From Tipula vernalis (lineage: Eukaryota > Arthropoda > Insecta > Diptera > Tipulidae): 64,000 bases of DNA. Positions 36,906-48,268 of this stretch are shown one piece after another (position 1 is the stretch's first letter; each line of letters opens with the position of its first letter). Under the pieces are notes generated by a model. That model had not been told where the DNA came from and made no database searches. It saw nothing but the letters and a program-made list of their open reading frames with translations. Where the stretch lies: the NCBI GenBank assembly GCA_958295665.1, contig OY282560.1:84978311-85042310 (forward strand), in the 5' to 3' direction. The translations under genes were made by a program, and so were the position numbers.

Positions 36906-38029
36906 GAAGCCCAGTTCATATGGTGATATTTGGAGCATTACACATTTGGAGCATTTCTGCATAAAACGAATCCGAATTTTTACAAAGCTTTGAAAGCTCC
37001 AGAATATCCATCTAATGAATCGTGATCCAAAATGAAACGGTTTATTTAAATGCCATGTCAATAGATCAGATGAATCGCTACGTGATTTGCACAGATCTGT
37101 ATCGAGTTTTGATGGTACCTGCTCGTATTCAGTCCAGCAATGGTTGGACGATTTCAAAAATACCACAATAATATTAAAATGGAATTCACTCCAAAAAATT
37201 ATTTACAGTTGACAATGCCGCTAAAACATCTTTGAGAAAAAAAGTTGCGGCTAAAATTGAAAGTTTTGATAGCCAGTTTTTTCGCTGAAATGAAATTATT
37301 TTCAACATTATTATATAGATTTCTGTTACAAGTCCTTTTGATACGATATTTTGCCAGAATCTTAGATTTTTAAACTTTTTGTTTACTTTGCAACCATAAA
37401 ATCTATTTCATAACAGATTATAATCCCGCAATTTATAGATTATAAGCTAAATATGCACAGAGATATCTTTGGTTAAAATTATTGCGGGATGCGTTCCATA
37501 AATACATAAATTTATACAGAAAAGGGACATTTTCATACAATAAAAGACATTTAAGCGTACAGAAAGCGGAATGGACAAATTCCGTAATTGGAGGACTGTC
37601 CTTCCCAAAAAAGGACACTTCGGAACCGTAATTTGTACTAAAATATACATTTAGCGATGACATAAACGGCGTTTTATTTAATACTGTTCTAGTTCAAATT
37701 AGCAAGCTTCGTATATGTAGTTGATGCCTTTACAGAGACAATACCTATTAAATCGCACAGTTCTAACTAATTGTATTACTAGGCTACACCTAGGGGCCTT
37801 CTATATCTAAGAGTAAAGAGCCATAACGAAACGTCAAAATTCCACTTCTAAAACCAATGGTAAGGAAAAAGACAACACGTCTCCGCTCAACAATCGAAAT
37901 TAAAATAAATAAAAAAAAAGAGCCAAACAGAACAAATTAAATTAAGTGTGAAGGAAACAAAAAATCAAAATAATCTAGCATGCTTCGCAAATTCAAAATA
38001 ACAATGGAAAGATATTCGAATTCAAATTT
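36906..38029. other. Non-coding stretch
   Basis: No recognised gene. Overlapping minus-strand frames at 37433-37663 have no family features. Confidence 0.4.
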
Positions 38030-38064
38030 GAATGGAGGCAATGAAGAGATGATTATTGTATGTA

Positions 38065-38091
38065 CTAGTAATTACCCGTCAAAACTGACGG
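38065..38091 (-). terminator. Helitron 3' hairpin and CTAG terminus
   Basis: Minus strand: CCGTCA, loop GTTT, TGACGG, then GTAATTACTAG. Stem positions are 38076-38081 and 38086-38091. A short stem-loop just before CTRR is the Helitron transposition terminator. Confidence 0.9.
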
Positions 38092-38436
38092 AAGTTTCTG
38101 AAAACTCAATATATAGTAGTTCACATATTTATTTGCTTTTTATACCCCTTACTTCCCCTTCCTAAAAGATCGTAACATATTTCAAAACCCCTCCCTCTCC
38201 CAGGCGTAACATAAAAGTATTCACATTTTTAAATTATTTTAATCACGTGAAAGTGAATTTTGCAATTAAGAAAACGGGCTATCAATGATATGATCTATGT
38301 TCACTCCTCCCTATCCTTAACAAATCGTAACAAATCATGAAGCCACCCCCATGAAGCGTTACGTAATATGGCCCCATAGCCTGAAAAGTAAAATGTTTTT
38401 TTTTCCTAAAATAATACGAAATAAGACAATTTAATA

Positions 38437-39867
38437 TTAATTCAAAAATTCTTTTATCACAACGTTTCTTGTAAATGTACAGTTATCATTTATTATTGCG
38501 CCTTGGTATGAGAAATTGTTGATCAGCACTCTAAGGTTTTCATGATTTCGTACTCGCGTTAAAGCTACATAAAGCTGGCCATGAGCAAAAATAGGTTCTG
38601 GTAAAAACACCCCAACCTTATCGAATGATTGTCCCTGAGCCTTGTTAATCGTCATTGCAAAAGCCAAAATGATGGGAAATTGTCGTCGCTTCATTTGAAA
38701 TCCTAAGCTGCTCTCGCTTGGTTCCAAGTCGATTCGGGGGATGCAAACTTCCGCTCCCTTATTGCTGCCTGTGATTATTTCCGCCTTGATACAATTCCTG
38801 AACAGCTTTTTCACGATCAATCGAGTTCCATTCAGAAGTCCCTTCTTTGGATCCAAATTCCTTAGCAACATGATGAACGCACCAACTTTCAATTTCAGTG
38901 AATGAGGAGGCATGCCAGAAGGGGTCTGAGAATTCAAAAATTCGACTGGAAAATCGATTGCATCGTTCGGGTCGTCGGAGATCATTGAGTCAATGCTCAG
39001 GAAAGTTGTTGCATCTCCCGGTAAAAGATCGAGAATGGCATTGTTGAGCTTTGTGACATGAACATTTTTTGGACTGATAATGATCTTGTTGGCGAGATCG
39101 GCAATCTCATCAGCAGTTGTTGTTCGAATTTCAACTCCAAAAATTGATCGAATGATGTTTTCACGCTCTATCATTTCCTCAGGAATTTCGACTAAATCGG
39201 GATCGGCTTCTTCCAGATCATTTCGCAATCTGCCATCGCCCAATTGCAAAACCCATTCGTTGAACTCTCGTTGTCCAAATGCTCGCATGTTGGTGATGAG
39301 CGTTCGCTGCTTCACATGCCGCCACAAAAGAGAATTTTTCACGCACATTTCGATGATATCAGCATTTTTTCCTCTGGGAACAACATTTGAGGTTTATCGA
39401 AAGTCACCGCCAAGGATGAGAAGCTTGCCACCGAAAGGACGAATATTATTCATGATTCCTCGCAGAAGCAGATCAATCACTCGAAGAGAATGCGAAGAAA
39501 GCATTGAAGCCTCATTGATAATGAGCATTGCAGCTTCTCGTAATTTAATGGATTCCTGCGAGGGGATTTTCATGGATGACACCGATGTTTCGTTAGCAGA
39601 AAGCGGGATTTTGAAACCACTGTGGGCAGTTCTACCACCAACTAATAAATCCGCTGCAATTCCTGTCGTGGCGAAAGCATGAACAACTTTACTCTGGCCT
39701 CTTACATAACTCATCAAAGTGTTGCAAAGGTAAGTTTTTCTTGAACCGCCAGGACCGTCGAGGAAGAAAAATCTCGACTCAGCCATCGAATCATCAATTA
39801 CAGCAGCAATCTCTTCGAAAATGGCACGCTGCATTGGGTTAAGGGTGGCGATCAAGTTTATGGCCAT
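38437..39867 (-). pseudogene. Helitron PIF1-like helicase domain, one stop
   Basis: The helicase unwinds DNA during rolling-circle transposition. The frame starting at 39867 has LNPMQRAIFEE (the helicase entry motif) and a Walker A GPGGSRKT in which Arg replaces the usual Gly. It continues with ATTGIAA, INEASML (Walker B region) and LILGGDFR. A TAA at 39394-39396 interrupts the GDFRQ motif, apparently by change of a Gln codon, and the same frame continues to 38437. The second half has VGAFIMLLRNLDPKKGLLNG, NGTRL, ILAFAMTINKAQGQSFDKVG and HGQLYVALTRVRN, the PIF1 C-terminal motifs. Rep lies immediately upstream in another frame; in active Helitrons the two are one protein. Confidence 0.92.
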
Positions 39868-42305
39868 TTGAGACTGCTTTTGACATCGAAAACATGTTCG
39901 ACGTTTTGAATCGGGCCCGGTTCAGGAAGGCGAAAATCTGTGCATTTCATGCCATTCATGCGCAAAATAACCTCAATGTCTTGAAGCAGTTTCTTTTCTT
40001 CGGTTATGTGATCGAAATACATGATGTAGTCGGCGATTAAATACTCCTTGAATTGCTCGAAAAGCGCAAGAGGATTTTCTGGCGAATTGAAGACACAAAT
40101 CAAAGCAAATGTTAGGCGAATTTGATGCGGCATGCACACATGACTTGCTTCACTTAAACATCGTTCCCATTCGCTATCATCCTCAAGAAGGTTCATGGCT
40201 CGTGCTGCATCATTGAAGGTGTCAAAAATCACTGAATCGACGGTCTTAAGATCGGTAAAACTTTGAGCTCCACGAATGTGTTGTAATAGCAGTCTCAAAT
40301 AAAAGCTCTCGCGATCTTTCGGACTGACAGCATACATTCGAGTGATAATCCTATCTCCTCTCTGCTTGCGAACTTTCCAAATGCAAAAAGTTTTGTCAAA
40401 TACGTAATGCTCAGGAATTTCGGAATACAAATATTGTCGAGCATTCTCGTCTTCGTGCTTGTTAAGCTCAAACCATGCAGTCAGATGTGTGTATCGGTGT
40501 TGAGCTCGATCAGCTGCAGCATCTTCTTGGCAGTCTTGAAAATAAACCATTTGTTCGTCAGGAAGATGGATGGCAAGACGATAAACAACATGCGATCGAT
40601 CGTTCATTGGATTTTCGAGCAGTCGCCAAATTGCTTCAGGAGCACAAACATAACGCGCATCGAGAAATTGCTTAATTTCATCATGAACAATCGGTCCTTG
40701 TGCACTTAATTCAACAGAAGCACAATCATATCCTTTGTATATATATTTGAAAATGTACTTGATTGCTTGAACGGTTTGGCAGGATTCGACGTTAATGTGA
40801 CAATTGAATTTGCGTGTTAAAAATTTGTTGTATGGAACGACATGACGATTATCAATTTTCCTTTCTCTTATTTGAATCTCAATTCCTTCACGACGACGAT
40901 AAATGGGAAAACCATTAACTTCGGTTAACGTTTCCTTGCAAAAGGATTTCTGAAATCTTTTTGCACATTCACCTTTTTCCATGCAGGGCGCAAGCGGGTT
41001 CTCATTGCCGCAAGGTCCATGTATCATCGAGCGAACAACGGTTTCATGCAATATGGGTTCCAGTTGCTGTTCAGGAATCTCAGCGCACACAAATCGATCA
41101 ATCTTCTTGGCTGTGTCGATTTTTGAGTCATTGGCCAGAATGAAGAGCATGTGAGCATGGGGAAGTCCTCTTTTTTGAAACTCAATCGTGTAAACGTATG
41201 CAATGGCATTTCCAAAAACTTTGTTCTTTACTATGTCATCGAGTAGTGCTTTGAACTTAATGCTGAACACTCGAGCAACCAAATCTGGTCTGTCACCGGG
41301 CTGTTGTACAGGGAAAAAGGTTCTCTCGAATCTCTGGCCAATTGGGATTGCATGTCATAGTAATGAAAAGATCAGGCTTGCCGTACTTTGCCACAATTGC
41401 CATAGAGTCGTGATACTTTTCGCGCATGTTGCGAGGGGAACCTTGAAATGAAGATGACAGATCGACCAACTGTAGTTCCATGACGAATTGCCACATTATT
41501 CAAAACGTCCATTAGACCTCGATATTGCTCGACTCGTAAGCGTCCCTGCTGATTGCGCACAAAGTTCAAATTGTTGGCTTCAACTTGCAGATGAGCATCA
41601 ACAGCCCACTGCTGAAACAATTTTCCGCCATGGAGAATTGGATTGAAGCGACCGACTCGAATGGCAATTTGTGCAACTTTCCATTGCAGAAGAGTGATTT
41701 TAGTTCGCTTTCTCTCGGGACAATTAGCGGTATTCATTTGCATGTTTGGTTGCCAGCCAGCTTCTCCTCATCGGATCCAAATATAAACTTAAAATGTTGA
41801 GGTTGATGAGAGGTTGTTCATCATTACGTGGGTAAACTCGAAAATCACGATCAAATGGAGGCTGTCAGTCGGCAGAGCGAAAAGTCATTGCCACCTCGTT
41901 AACTGTTGGAAGATCGTAACGACGTCTATCGTCATTACGATCGCGCCGAAATGCCACGTTCACAACGGGAATCGTTCGATTGTCGGCTTCCGCTGCTTGT
42001 TCTTCCTCCCGCTCAACCTCACCAAGATTTCAGTAGGCTTTCGCATAAATATTTTGCTCTCGAATCATTTCATCCAAAGCGCTGACAATAGTTGCGTTCA
42101 ATCGCGAATTAGCAGGATGTTTCATGCGATCTTGATTCGCCATAGCTGAGTCGATAACATATAGCTGAGCATATTGTCGTTGCTCACCTTCAGCTGGATG
42201 CATGTGGCCAGTACGATGATAGATCTGACCGTGAACGCGAAAAACATAAGGGCCTCGTCCTTGAAACTGATGAATTTGCGCACCCATTGAAGTAAATGCA
42301 AGCAT
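39858..42305 (-). pseudogene. Helitron Rep (HUH endonuclease) domain, several frameshifts
   Basis: Rep nicks and joins DNA ends in rolling-circle transposition. From the start: FTSMGAQIHQFQGRGPYVFR and VHGQIYHRTG (42030-42305), NPILHGGKLFQQWAVDA (about 41650), GKPDLFITMTCNPNWPEI (about 41370), the HUH motif GLPHAHML (about 41150) and the two-tyrosine motif YIFKYIYKGYD (about 40740). These are family hallmarks in the right order. The frame changes near 41445, near 41310 (in a T run) and near 39888 (in an A run, just before the helicase), with more damage at 41750-42030. No single full-length protein is possible. The 474-codon stretch 39858-41282 is the longest intact part. Confidence 0.92.
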
Positions 42306-42709
42306 ACGCGAAATATTGATACAATGAGGTGTTGGTGCATTTAGTTTGTAGTAGTGTTAGTGTGTGGGGTGTATAATTATACATATAGCGTCTCGCTCCA
42401 CACTGGGTATATTATTTAATAAAGAGGATATAGTTTTCAATTCGTTATGTTGTAATGAAATGCCGTTATAAAATGAAAAAAAAAAATAATGCAAAACGTT
42501 CTTGGTGAGGATCGAACCCGAAAGCTTATTGGAAAAAATAAAAATAATTTTCGGTACCAGCCTAAATGTACATTACAGTTTTAAAAAATGTATTATTACA
42601 TATTACATTATAATCATTGTCTTACAATATAAAATTTTATGTTTTTCAATTCGTATTGAAAAAATGAAATACCGTTATAGGCAAAAAAATTATTAAAATT
42701 AATAAGTAC

Positions 42710-42797
42710 TTCGATGAGTATCGAACCCGAAACATTTTCTATTCGAAGTTCCTTGTTAAAAAGTCACCACCTATATCACTCGGACTACTCAGTTACA
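42710..42797 (-). repeat. tRNA-like (SINE-head) sequence inside the Helitron 5' region
   Basis: On the minus strand GAGTAGTCCGAGTGAT (42775-42790) resembles a pol III A box and GGGTTCGATAC (about 42718-42728) a B box, with the spacing of a long-variable-arm tRNA (Ser/Leu type). The acceptor arms do not pair well, so it is not a tRNA gene. A second copy of the B-box half with its downstream sequence (GGGTTCGATCC, about 42509-42519) lies ~210 bp further along, so this part is duplicated. Confidence 0.45.
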
Positions 42798-42869
42798 AAA
42801 TTCAAGCATCTAAATTGGAAATATAAGAAAAGCGTTACGGCCGCACACTGTGAATTATATATTAGTAGA

Positions 42870-43065
42870 TTGTTTATAAAATTCGAGTTAAGAGTTTATG
42901 ACGTATATTACAAAAACAACAACAGTTTAAAGTTTAAAAATACCTTATTTTTGAAGATGATTTTTACTAAGAAATAAACATTTTCATTCCTCGATTTTTC
43001 AATCAAATAAAATTTCATCTTTCATGAACATTTTCGTACAGGAACAAAACAAAAGCTCATCTTAC
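42870..43065 (+). repeat. Host dispersed repeat, copy 2 (right half)
   Basis: Continues the repeat interrupted by the Helitron (left half 38030-38064). It contains CTAAGAAATAAACATTTTCA as one unbroken site, whereas in copy 1 the same place carries the Harbinger-like MITE and the hAT element. Confidence 0.75.
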
Positions 43066-44030
43066 TTTGAATGGTCTGGCAAGCTCACTATATCGATTTT
43101 ATTGATCAAGTATATCCTTTATCATGCCACCTAGATTTAACTTTTACAACAGTATCAAATGGCCCTTTTCAGAGTCTATTATAGTTGTTATGTTGATATC
43201 CTGGATTGACTGGCCAAGGACTGCCCTGCCCCTCAATTGGACAACCCTTTATTTATATAGAAAATATTTTTCATTTTTATAGCTTCCGTAGAATTTTTAA
43301 TAATTTAATTGTTCCCCCTATTTGATCAGCCATTTTAAATTTCAAAAAACAAACATTGAATTTGGCATTAGCGATCTTGAATCCCTTTAAACAAATTTTT
43401 ATGAAAAACATGATATTTTTTTTTGTTGAAACAATTGACCGCCATATTGGATCCGCCATTTTGAATTTCTAAGATCTGACAACTGATACGTGATCAGTGA
43501 CCCCAAACACCCCCATAAAGCAATTTTCGTGCAAAACTTCTTGATAGAAAAAACTCAAGTAATTTTTTTGTGACAGGGGTAGTTTACCCTCGTAAGGGGT
43601 TGTTTTGAGGAAAATACCGAAACAAGTAACTTCATTTTTTAATATAGTATGCAAAAATACTTAAGTTTTACTTAATATTTATTAAAAAAATTTATTTAAA
43701 AAAAATACGATTTCACTCCTAAAAAATAGGGGATGCAACCCCTATAATACTTTTTAAAATAAACAATTTCCATTTTGTTTTGTTTTAGGTTGGTGAAAAA
43801 TGTGTTTTAGGGTGTGAACTTTAGGAGTAGTTGTCATCTTCCAAATGTGTTATTCTGCCGCTAAAAAAACGCTTATCACTTATTTTATATTTCGCTACCA
43901 CTACGCAAAGTTTCATTGGTATCGGTGAGTGACACTTGGCTAGGGTTGCTTGTAAGATTTTTTTTGTCCCAAAAACATAAAATCTTTGGATATAGTAAGT
44001 ATAAATTAATTATGTATCATATAGAATGTG
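43066..44030. other. Non-coding stretch with CCGCCATATTGGATCC repeat words
   Basis: No gene. CCATTTTAAATTTC and CCGCCATATTGGATCCGCC near 43330-43470 resemble, in reverse, ATATGGCGGAC words at 47550-47660, pointing to a dispersed repeat. Confidence 0.4.
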
Positions 44031-44039
44031 TATGAACGG

Positions 44040-44670
44040 AAAGGACCTAACTCAATTTTAAAATGGTTTTTAGTTGTAGTTTCGCAATATGGTCAATTAG
44101 GATGGAGCATGGATGTTTCTTAATCGATTTTGATGAAATATTACGAGTTATTTACCTGAGATGAGGCCAAGTAGGATGGAACTTGGTCAATTCGAGTTGT
44201 TCGCTGGAAATGGGATTTTAATTTGATTTTTTAATGAAATTCTGGAATATGACCAATTAGGAGGGATTATATGGTCATTTCTTAGCCGACGGAAATGGAA
44301 TTATAAAATGGTTTTTAGGTGTAGTTCTACAAAAAGGCCAATTAGGATGAAATTTGGATGTTTTTAGAAGAAGTTCTGAAATGTGGCCAAGTAGAATGGA
44401 ACTTGGGTATTTCTTAACCGAATTTAATGAAACTCCTCTTGTGCAATGTAAAGGGGATTCTATTACGATTTTTAGATGATGTTTTGGAATATGGCCAATT
44501 CCGAGAGAATTTTGAAATTTCTTAACCGATATTGATGAAATTCGACTTGTGCGAGTGACATGAGAATTCTAAAACGGGTTTTGTATAAAGTTTTGGAATA
44601 TGACTAATTAGGATTAAACTTGGCCATTCTAAACTGATTATGATGAAATTCCAAAACTTCATCTAGAAGT
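44040..44670 (+). repeat. Cluster of ~120-bp degenerate tandem repeats
   Basis: Five to six units, each with GGAATATGGCCAATTAGGATGG or a variant, then TTTCTTAACCGATTTTGATG, AAATTCGACTTGTGC and TAAAATGGTTTTTAG. The family also occurs at 29390-29862 and 61510-61735. No coding content. Confidence 0.8.
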
Positions 44671-44679
44671 CAGTTAAGA

Positions 44680-46520
44680 ATCTATCGTGTTCCTGCCCAT
44701 AACGAAGAGTTATAACTCACGTATATGACCTGTAATGATATCTTTATCTGGATAAATTAACATGCTAAACATACAACTTTACTATAACTTTAGCTTTGCT
44801 ACAGTTTCTCTTCTAAAATTTCCTTTAAACATTCTCATTTTGAAGATACTGTATAGGTACCAAATGTGGTAAAGGCTCAAAATAGATTAAATAAAGAAAC
44901 TATAGTTGAACAGGTACAATTTGTGTAGTCTGAGCTCTAACATTTTATAGCAGAAAACTAACAAAAATAAATTATATCCATAGTTTGGTTATTTGTGGTA
45001 CTTCACTTACTGATTTTCACTCATTTCTTAATTGTTCATTAATGTCAGGCTTAAACCCGGGTTCGTTCTTCTCGTCTCATCGCTATTCCTTATAGCACGA
45101 CGCCCTTGTAAATTTATTTATTAAATCCTTTAAATTGAAAACCTTAGGTATAAATTATATATAGGCACCAATATGAAGTTATCAGTACAGATAATTCATA
45201 TGCTGCCCTCTACTATATGTCTTACAAACATTGCCAGATTTGTGCTACCGGTACCATTTGACAATGGTGAAATTCGTTTTTCCAACTTTGATTTTAAAAA
45301 TTTTAAATTTCGCGGTTAAATTTAATATTGATCAAACATTGATTATGAATGAATTTAAGCGAACAATTATTTCGTAATCCAATGAGATCAGATATTGATT
45401 TAATCTAATTTTTATTTTTTTTAGTTATTGGTAAAAAACTAAAACTAGATTTTAAGTGGCTTGATTTATTTTATCAACATTATTATTTTTTGCAGAATTT
45501 GTCCCCTTCAATATAATACTCTCTTTTGTCTTCAATATAATACTCAGTGCCGGTCATCTTGTATATAACGTTGGTATTGCATTTTTTGCGCTACTTGATG
45601 TATTTTCGCTATCTTCATTTCATTGTTTGGCAATGTTTATTGTTTTGTGGGTCATCATTTTACTTTTTTGTTGTACCTTGAAATCAAAACCGTTTGTACG
45701 ATCACGTCCAGTGTTATCACTTTAGTAATAGTTTAAATGTTCGGCGCTTCTAGATGTCGTATGGCGGTGACTAAGTATTCGGAGCTGGATGATCATTGGC
45801 AACATTTTTTCTTGGTGACTACAACATAACCTACTTCTTCAGTTTAGTGAAAGTTTTTGGCAAAAAGATTGTTTGTTAACAGTGATATATGTTTGTATCA
45901 AAACAAAGCTAAAGATTTGATTGGATTTGAGCAAACTTAAGATTTGATTTCAAAGCCGCTATTTATACTTTTAAATAAAGGTTCTGAAATACATAGAGGC
46001 TTACACATTTAGATTTATTACGTTGTTCAACCATCAACCCTATTAAAGAAGTATGATATACAAATTTCTTGTTAAATCATATAACCACAAGAAAAAAAAA
46101 ACAAAAACAAAGTATGACGCATAGGAACGTATATTAGCTTAGATACGCTTGTTTCTCCCCATTTGTCACTACCGTGCGGTTAATATTTTCTTATCATGTT
46201 TTCACAAAATAACCGGATATTCGTAATCTTCAGTTTAAAAGAAACATCGTAATCTTGAAATTTAGTATTCAAATTGGAAATAATTTTCAAACTTAACCAA
46301 TATTTATGTATGTTTTATGTCTGTATCGTGTGAATCCGGGTAACTGCGGCCGTACTCGGAGTAATCTGCGGCCAAGTAATTGACCCGTATATTTCTAATG
46401 TTACAGAGTAACACTTCTGTCAAAATGCGGTTTCTAATTTTTTAAATTTTTGTTGACTTAAGCGCATTTGTACTAGAAATATCTTCCTTCTTGTTTTACA
46501 TAAGCGGGATAAGCCTAGTG
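44680..46520. other. Non-coding stretch
   Basis: No gene recognised. Near 45050-45115 the minus strand has GTGCTATAAGGAATAGCG and CCCGGGTTTAAGCC, weakly tRNA/SINE-like. Near 46335-46390 there is a GC-rich patch (CTGCGGCC twice) of unknown origin. Confidence 0.35.
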
Positions 46521-46524
46521 ATTT

Positions 46525-46642
46525 TTATACTTGTTGATTATCAACGTTAATATAGATTTTCGGGGCCCTTTTCGGCCGACCCCTGCTGCCTTTGCGATGA
46601 TCCGCTATTGGTCTCGGAAGAATCTTATTACGAGGCACTGCG
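46525..46642 (-). CDS. Candidate terminal exon encoding a basic, AT-hook-like tail
   Basis: A minus-strand splice-acceptor-like sequence (TTTGATTAAAATTAG, ending at 46643) is followed by a 39-codon frame. It reads VPRNKILPRPIADHRKG, then SRGRPKRAPKIYINVDNQQV and a stop. RGRPKR is an AT-hook-type DNA-binding core. The patch is clearly GC-richer than its surroundings, as exons often are. It could instead be the C-terminal end of an old retroelement polyprotein. No other exon was found, so the assignment is tentative. Confidence 0.3.
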
Positions 46643-46649
46643 CTAATTT

Positions 46650-47410
46650 TAATCAAATAAATGACATAACTGTGAACATGCGTAAATTCACGTAAACATA
46701 TAAGATGAAAGTTTGTTTTGACATTTAAACGAGTATGAATCCCATAATTTTTTTTTCGTATACATACATGTATATAATTTATTGTATGTTTTGTCATTAA
46801 ATTAAATGCAAATATTATATTACGACCCAATATAAATGACTTTATGAATTATTTTTATGACTGTTCGCGCGGTGTTTGATTATTTATTATTCATCCATTC
46901 GTTAACAATGGCAATTATTTACCCAATGGGTGGTCTTTATTGACCAATAAGCTAGACATATTTCTTCATATAGATACTTGACAATATAATTTGTATTATG
47001 CGGAACAAACCAACACATCATAAGTCCGTACGACACATCGATAAAAACGTTTCCAGAATTAATTTTCTTATCGAAATGTTAAACAGAGGTTCTCTTTAAT
47101 AATGTCTAATTTATTTGAATTGCAATCAAATTCAAGTTGCGTTGGAAATACTTAGAAGAAAATTTAATTTAAACAGACGGAATTAATAGAAAAATAGTAA
47201 AAGAACTATTTTTAAAAATTTTATCAAATTAAACTCAGACGCTTCATTGTGCATTAAGTTGTTCTTAATTTGCACGCATCCAGTTTATAGTTTTCGTTTT
47301 TTAATTGTGAACATCTATTTTGTGGGTGTGGTTCTTTGCCGTTTGGTCTGCTATACTTGATTGGTGTACATTCCTATTTCTTACTACGTTTTTCAAATGA
47401 CCTAGCTGGT
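46650..47410. other. Non-coding stretch
   Basis: AT-rich sequence without recognised features. If the exon at 46525-46642 is real, part of this would be its upstream intron. Confidence 0.3.
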
Positions 47411-47414
47411 TGCC

Positions 47415-47660
47415 CTATATATATATATATATATGGACCATTCTTTGTGAAATTAGCCAACCTCACTTTCCAAAATTCAGAACAATAAAAAGCTTTCTTT
47501 CAGCACTCGAAGTTTAGCTATTTTTCCCGAGTGCCCTTTTGTAGAAAAACAATATGGCGGACGAAATATTTTTGAAGATGAAGAAGTAACCCAGAATACT
47601 TTTGATGTGCATAAATAATTTTCTGAAAATAAACATGGCGTATCCAACATGGCGGCTTAA
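47415..47660 (+). repeat. Dispersed repeat starting at a short (TA)n tract
   Basis: (TA)10 at 47415-47434 runs straight into GGACCATTCTTTGTGAAATT, AGCC, then AAAATTCAGAACAA. The same junction, inverted, stands at 52599 beside a longer (TA)n. Further in, ATACTTTTGATGTGCATAAA also has a counterpart near 52500. ATATGGCGGAC words occur at 47555 and 47655. This marks a repeat family associated with TA tracts. Confidence 0.65.
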
Positions 47661-48268
47661 ACGTCAAAAAACTGATTTTTTTTCGGTAAATTCTCAGTTT
47701 TGAAGATGAAAATCTTAAACGACGTAATCCTTGTTGTGCTCAAAGTGTAGCCGTTCAATTCTACTTTTGATGAACAAAAATACTTTTCTGAAAATAAATT
47801 TGGCGCATCTAATATAGATTACAAATATGGTGCTAAATATAAAGGTTAAAAGGCTTGCTCGATACACTCCAGTTTAAATATATCTCCTAAGCCGTCATAT
47901 CCACTTTTACCATGTGCAGTTACGGAGTAATAGCATTCCCTATCTATTCCAAAATCTTCTTCATGGTTCAGTTAAAATGTTAATTTGCACCATCTGTCAT
48001 GTATATAATTTTTTTAACTTTTCTAACATTTTCCTTAACTTCTGGAATCAATTGCTTTTGAACTGTATAAACGGCAGAAGTATCTTGCCTCAGACTGTTT
48101 GACAAAAAAATTAAACTTTTATGTTTCAATTCGTTAGTTTCATTATAATAATACATATTATATTACAGGAAATAAGGTGCATTGCAGAAATGCTTCCTGA
48201 ACAACACAGGAAATGCTTCCTGAACAAAAATTACAACCGATTTTGTTTAGAATACTGCCGATGTCTTA

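Larger units (their letters stand above)
38065..42869 (-). mobile_element. Helitron rolling-circle transposon, both ends resolved, inactive
   Basis: On the minus strand the element begins TCTACTAATATATAATTC at 42869 and ends ATTACTAG at 38065, with a 6-bp stem hairpin 7 bases before the CTAG. It sits between A and T, the Helitron target, with no duplication. The flanks 38030-38064 and 42870 onward belong to one repeat that is also present at 16036-16136, which supports both ends. It encodes Rep and a PIF1-type helicase on the minus strand, both broken. Length 4805 bp. Confidence 0.9.

Noticed and set aside
36789..37166. 125-codon minus-strand frame
   Set aside because: It crosses the right end of the decayed hAT-like element into flanking DNA, so it is not a gene.
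40407..40709. 100-codon plus-strand frame
   Set aside because: Antisense shadow of the Helitron Rep coding sequence.
42710..42797. Functional tRNA gene (Ser/Leu type)
   Set aside because: A- and B-box-like words are present, but the acceptor and anticodon stems do not pair; it is called tRNA-like repeat only.
45045..45115. SINE or tRNA candidate around CCCGGGTTCG
   Set aside because: Only one box-like word is convincing; no A box at proper spacing and no copy elsewhere in the window.
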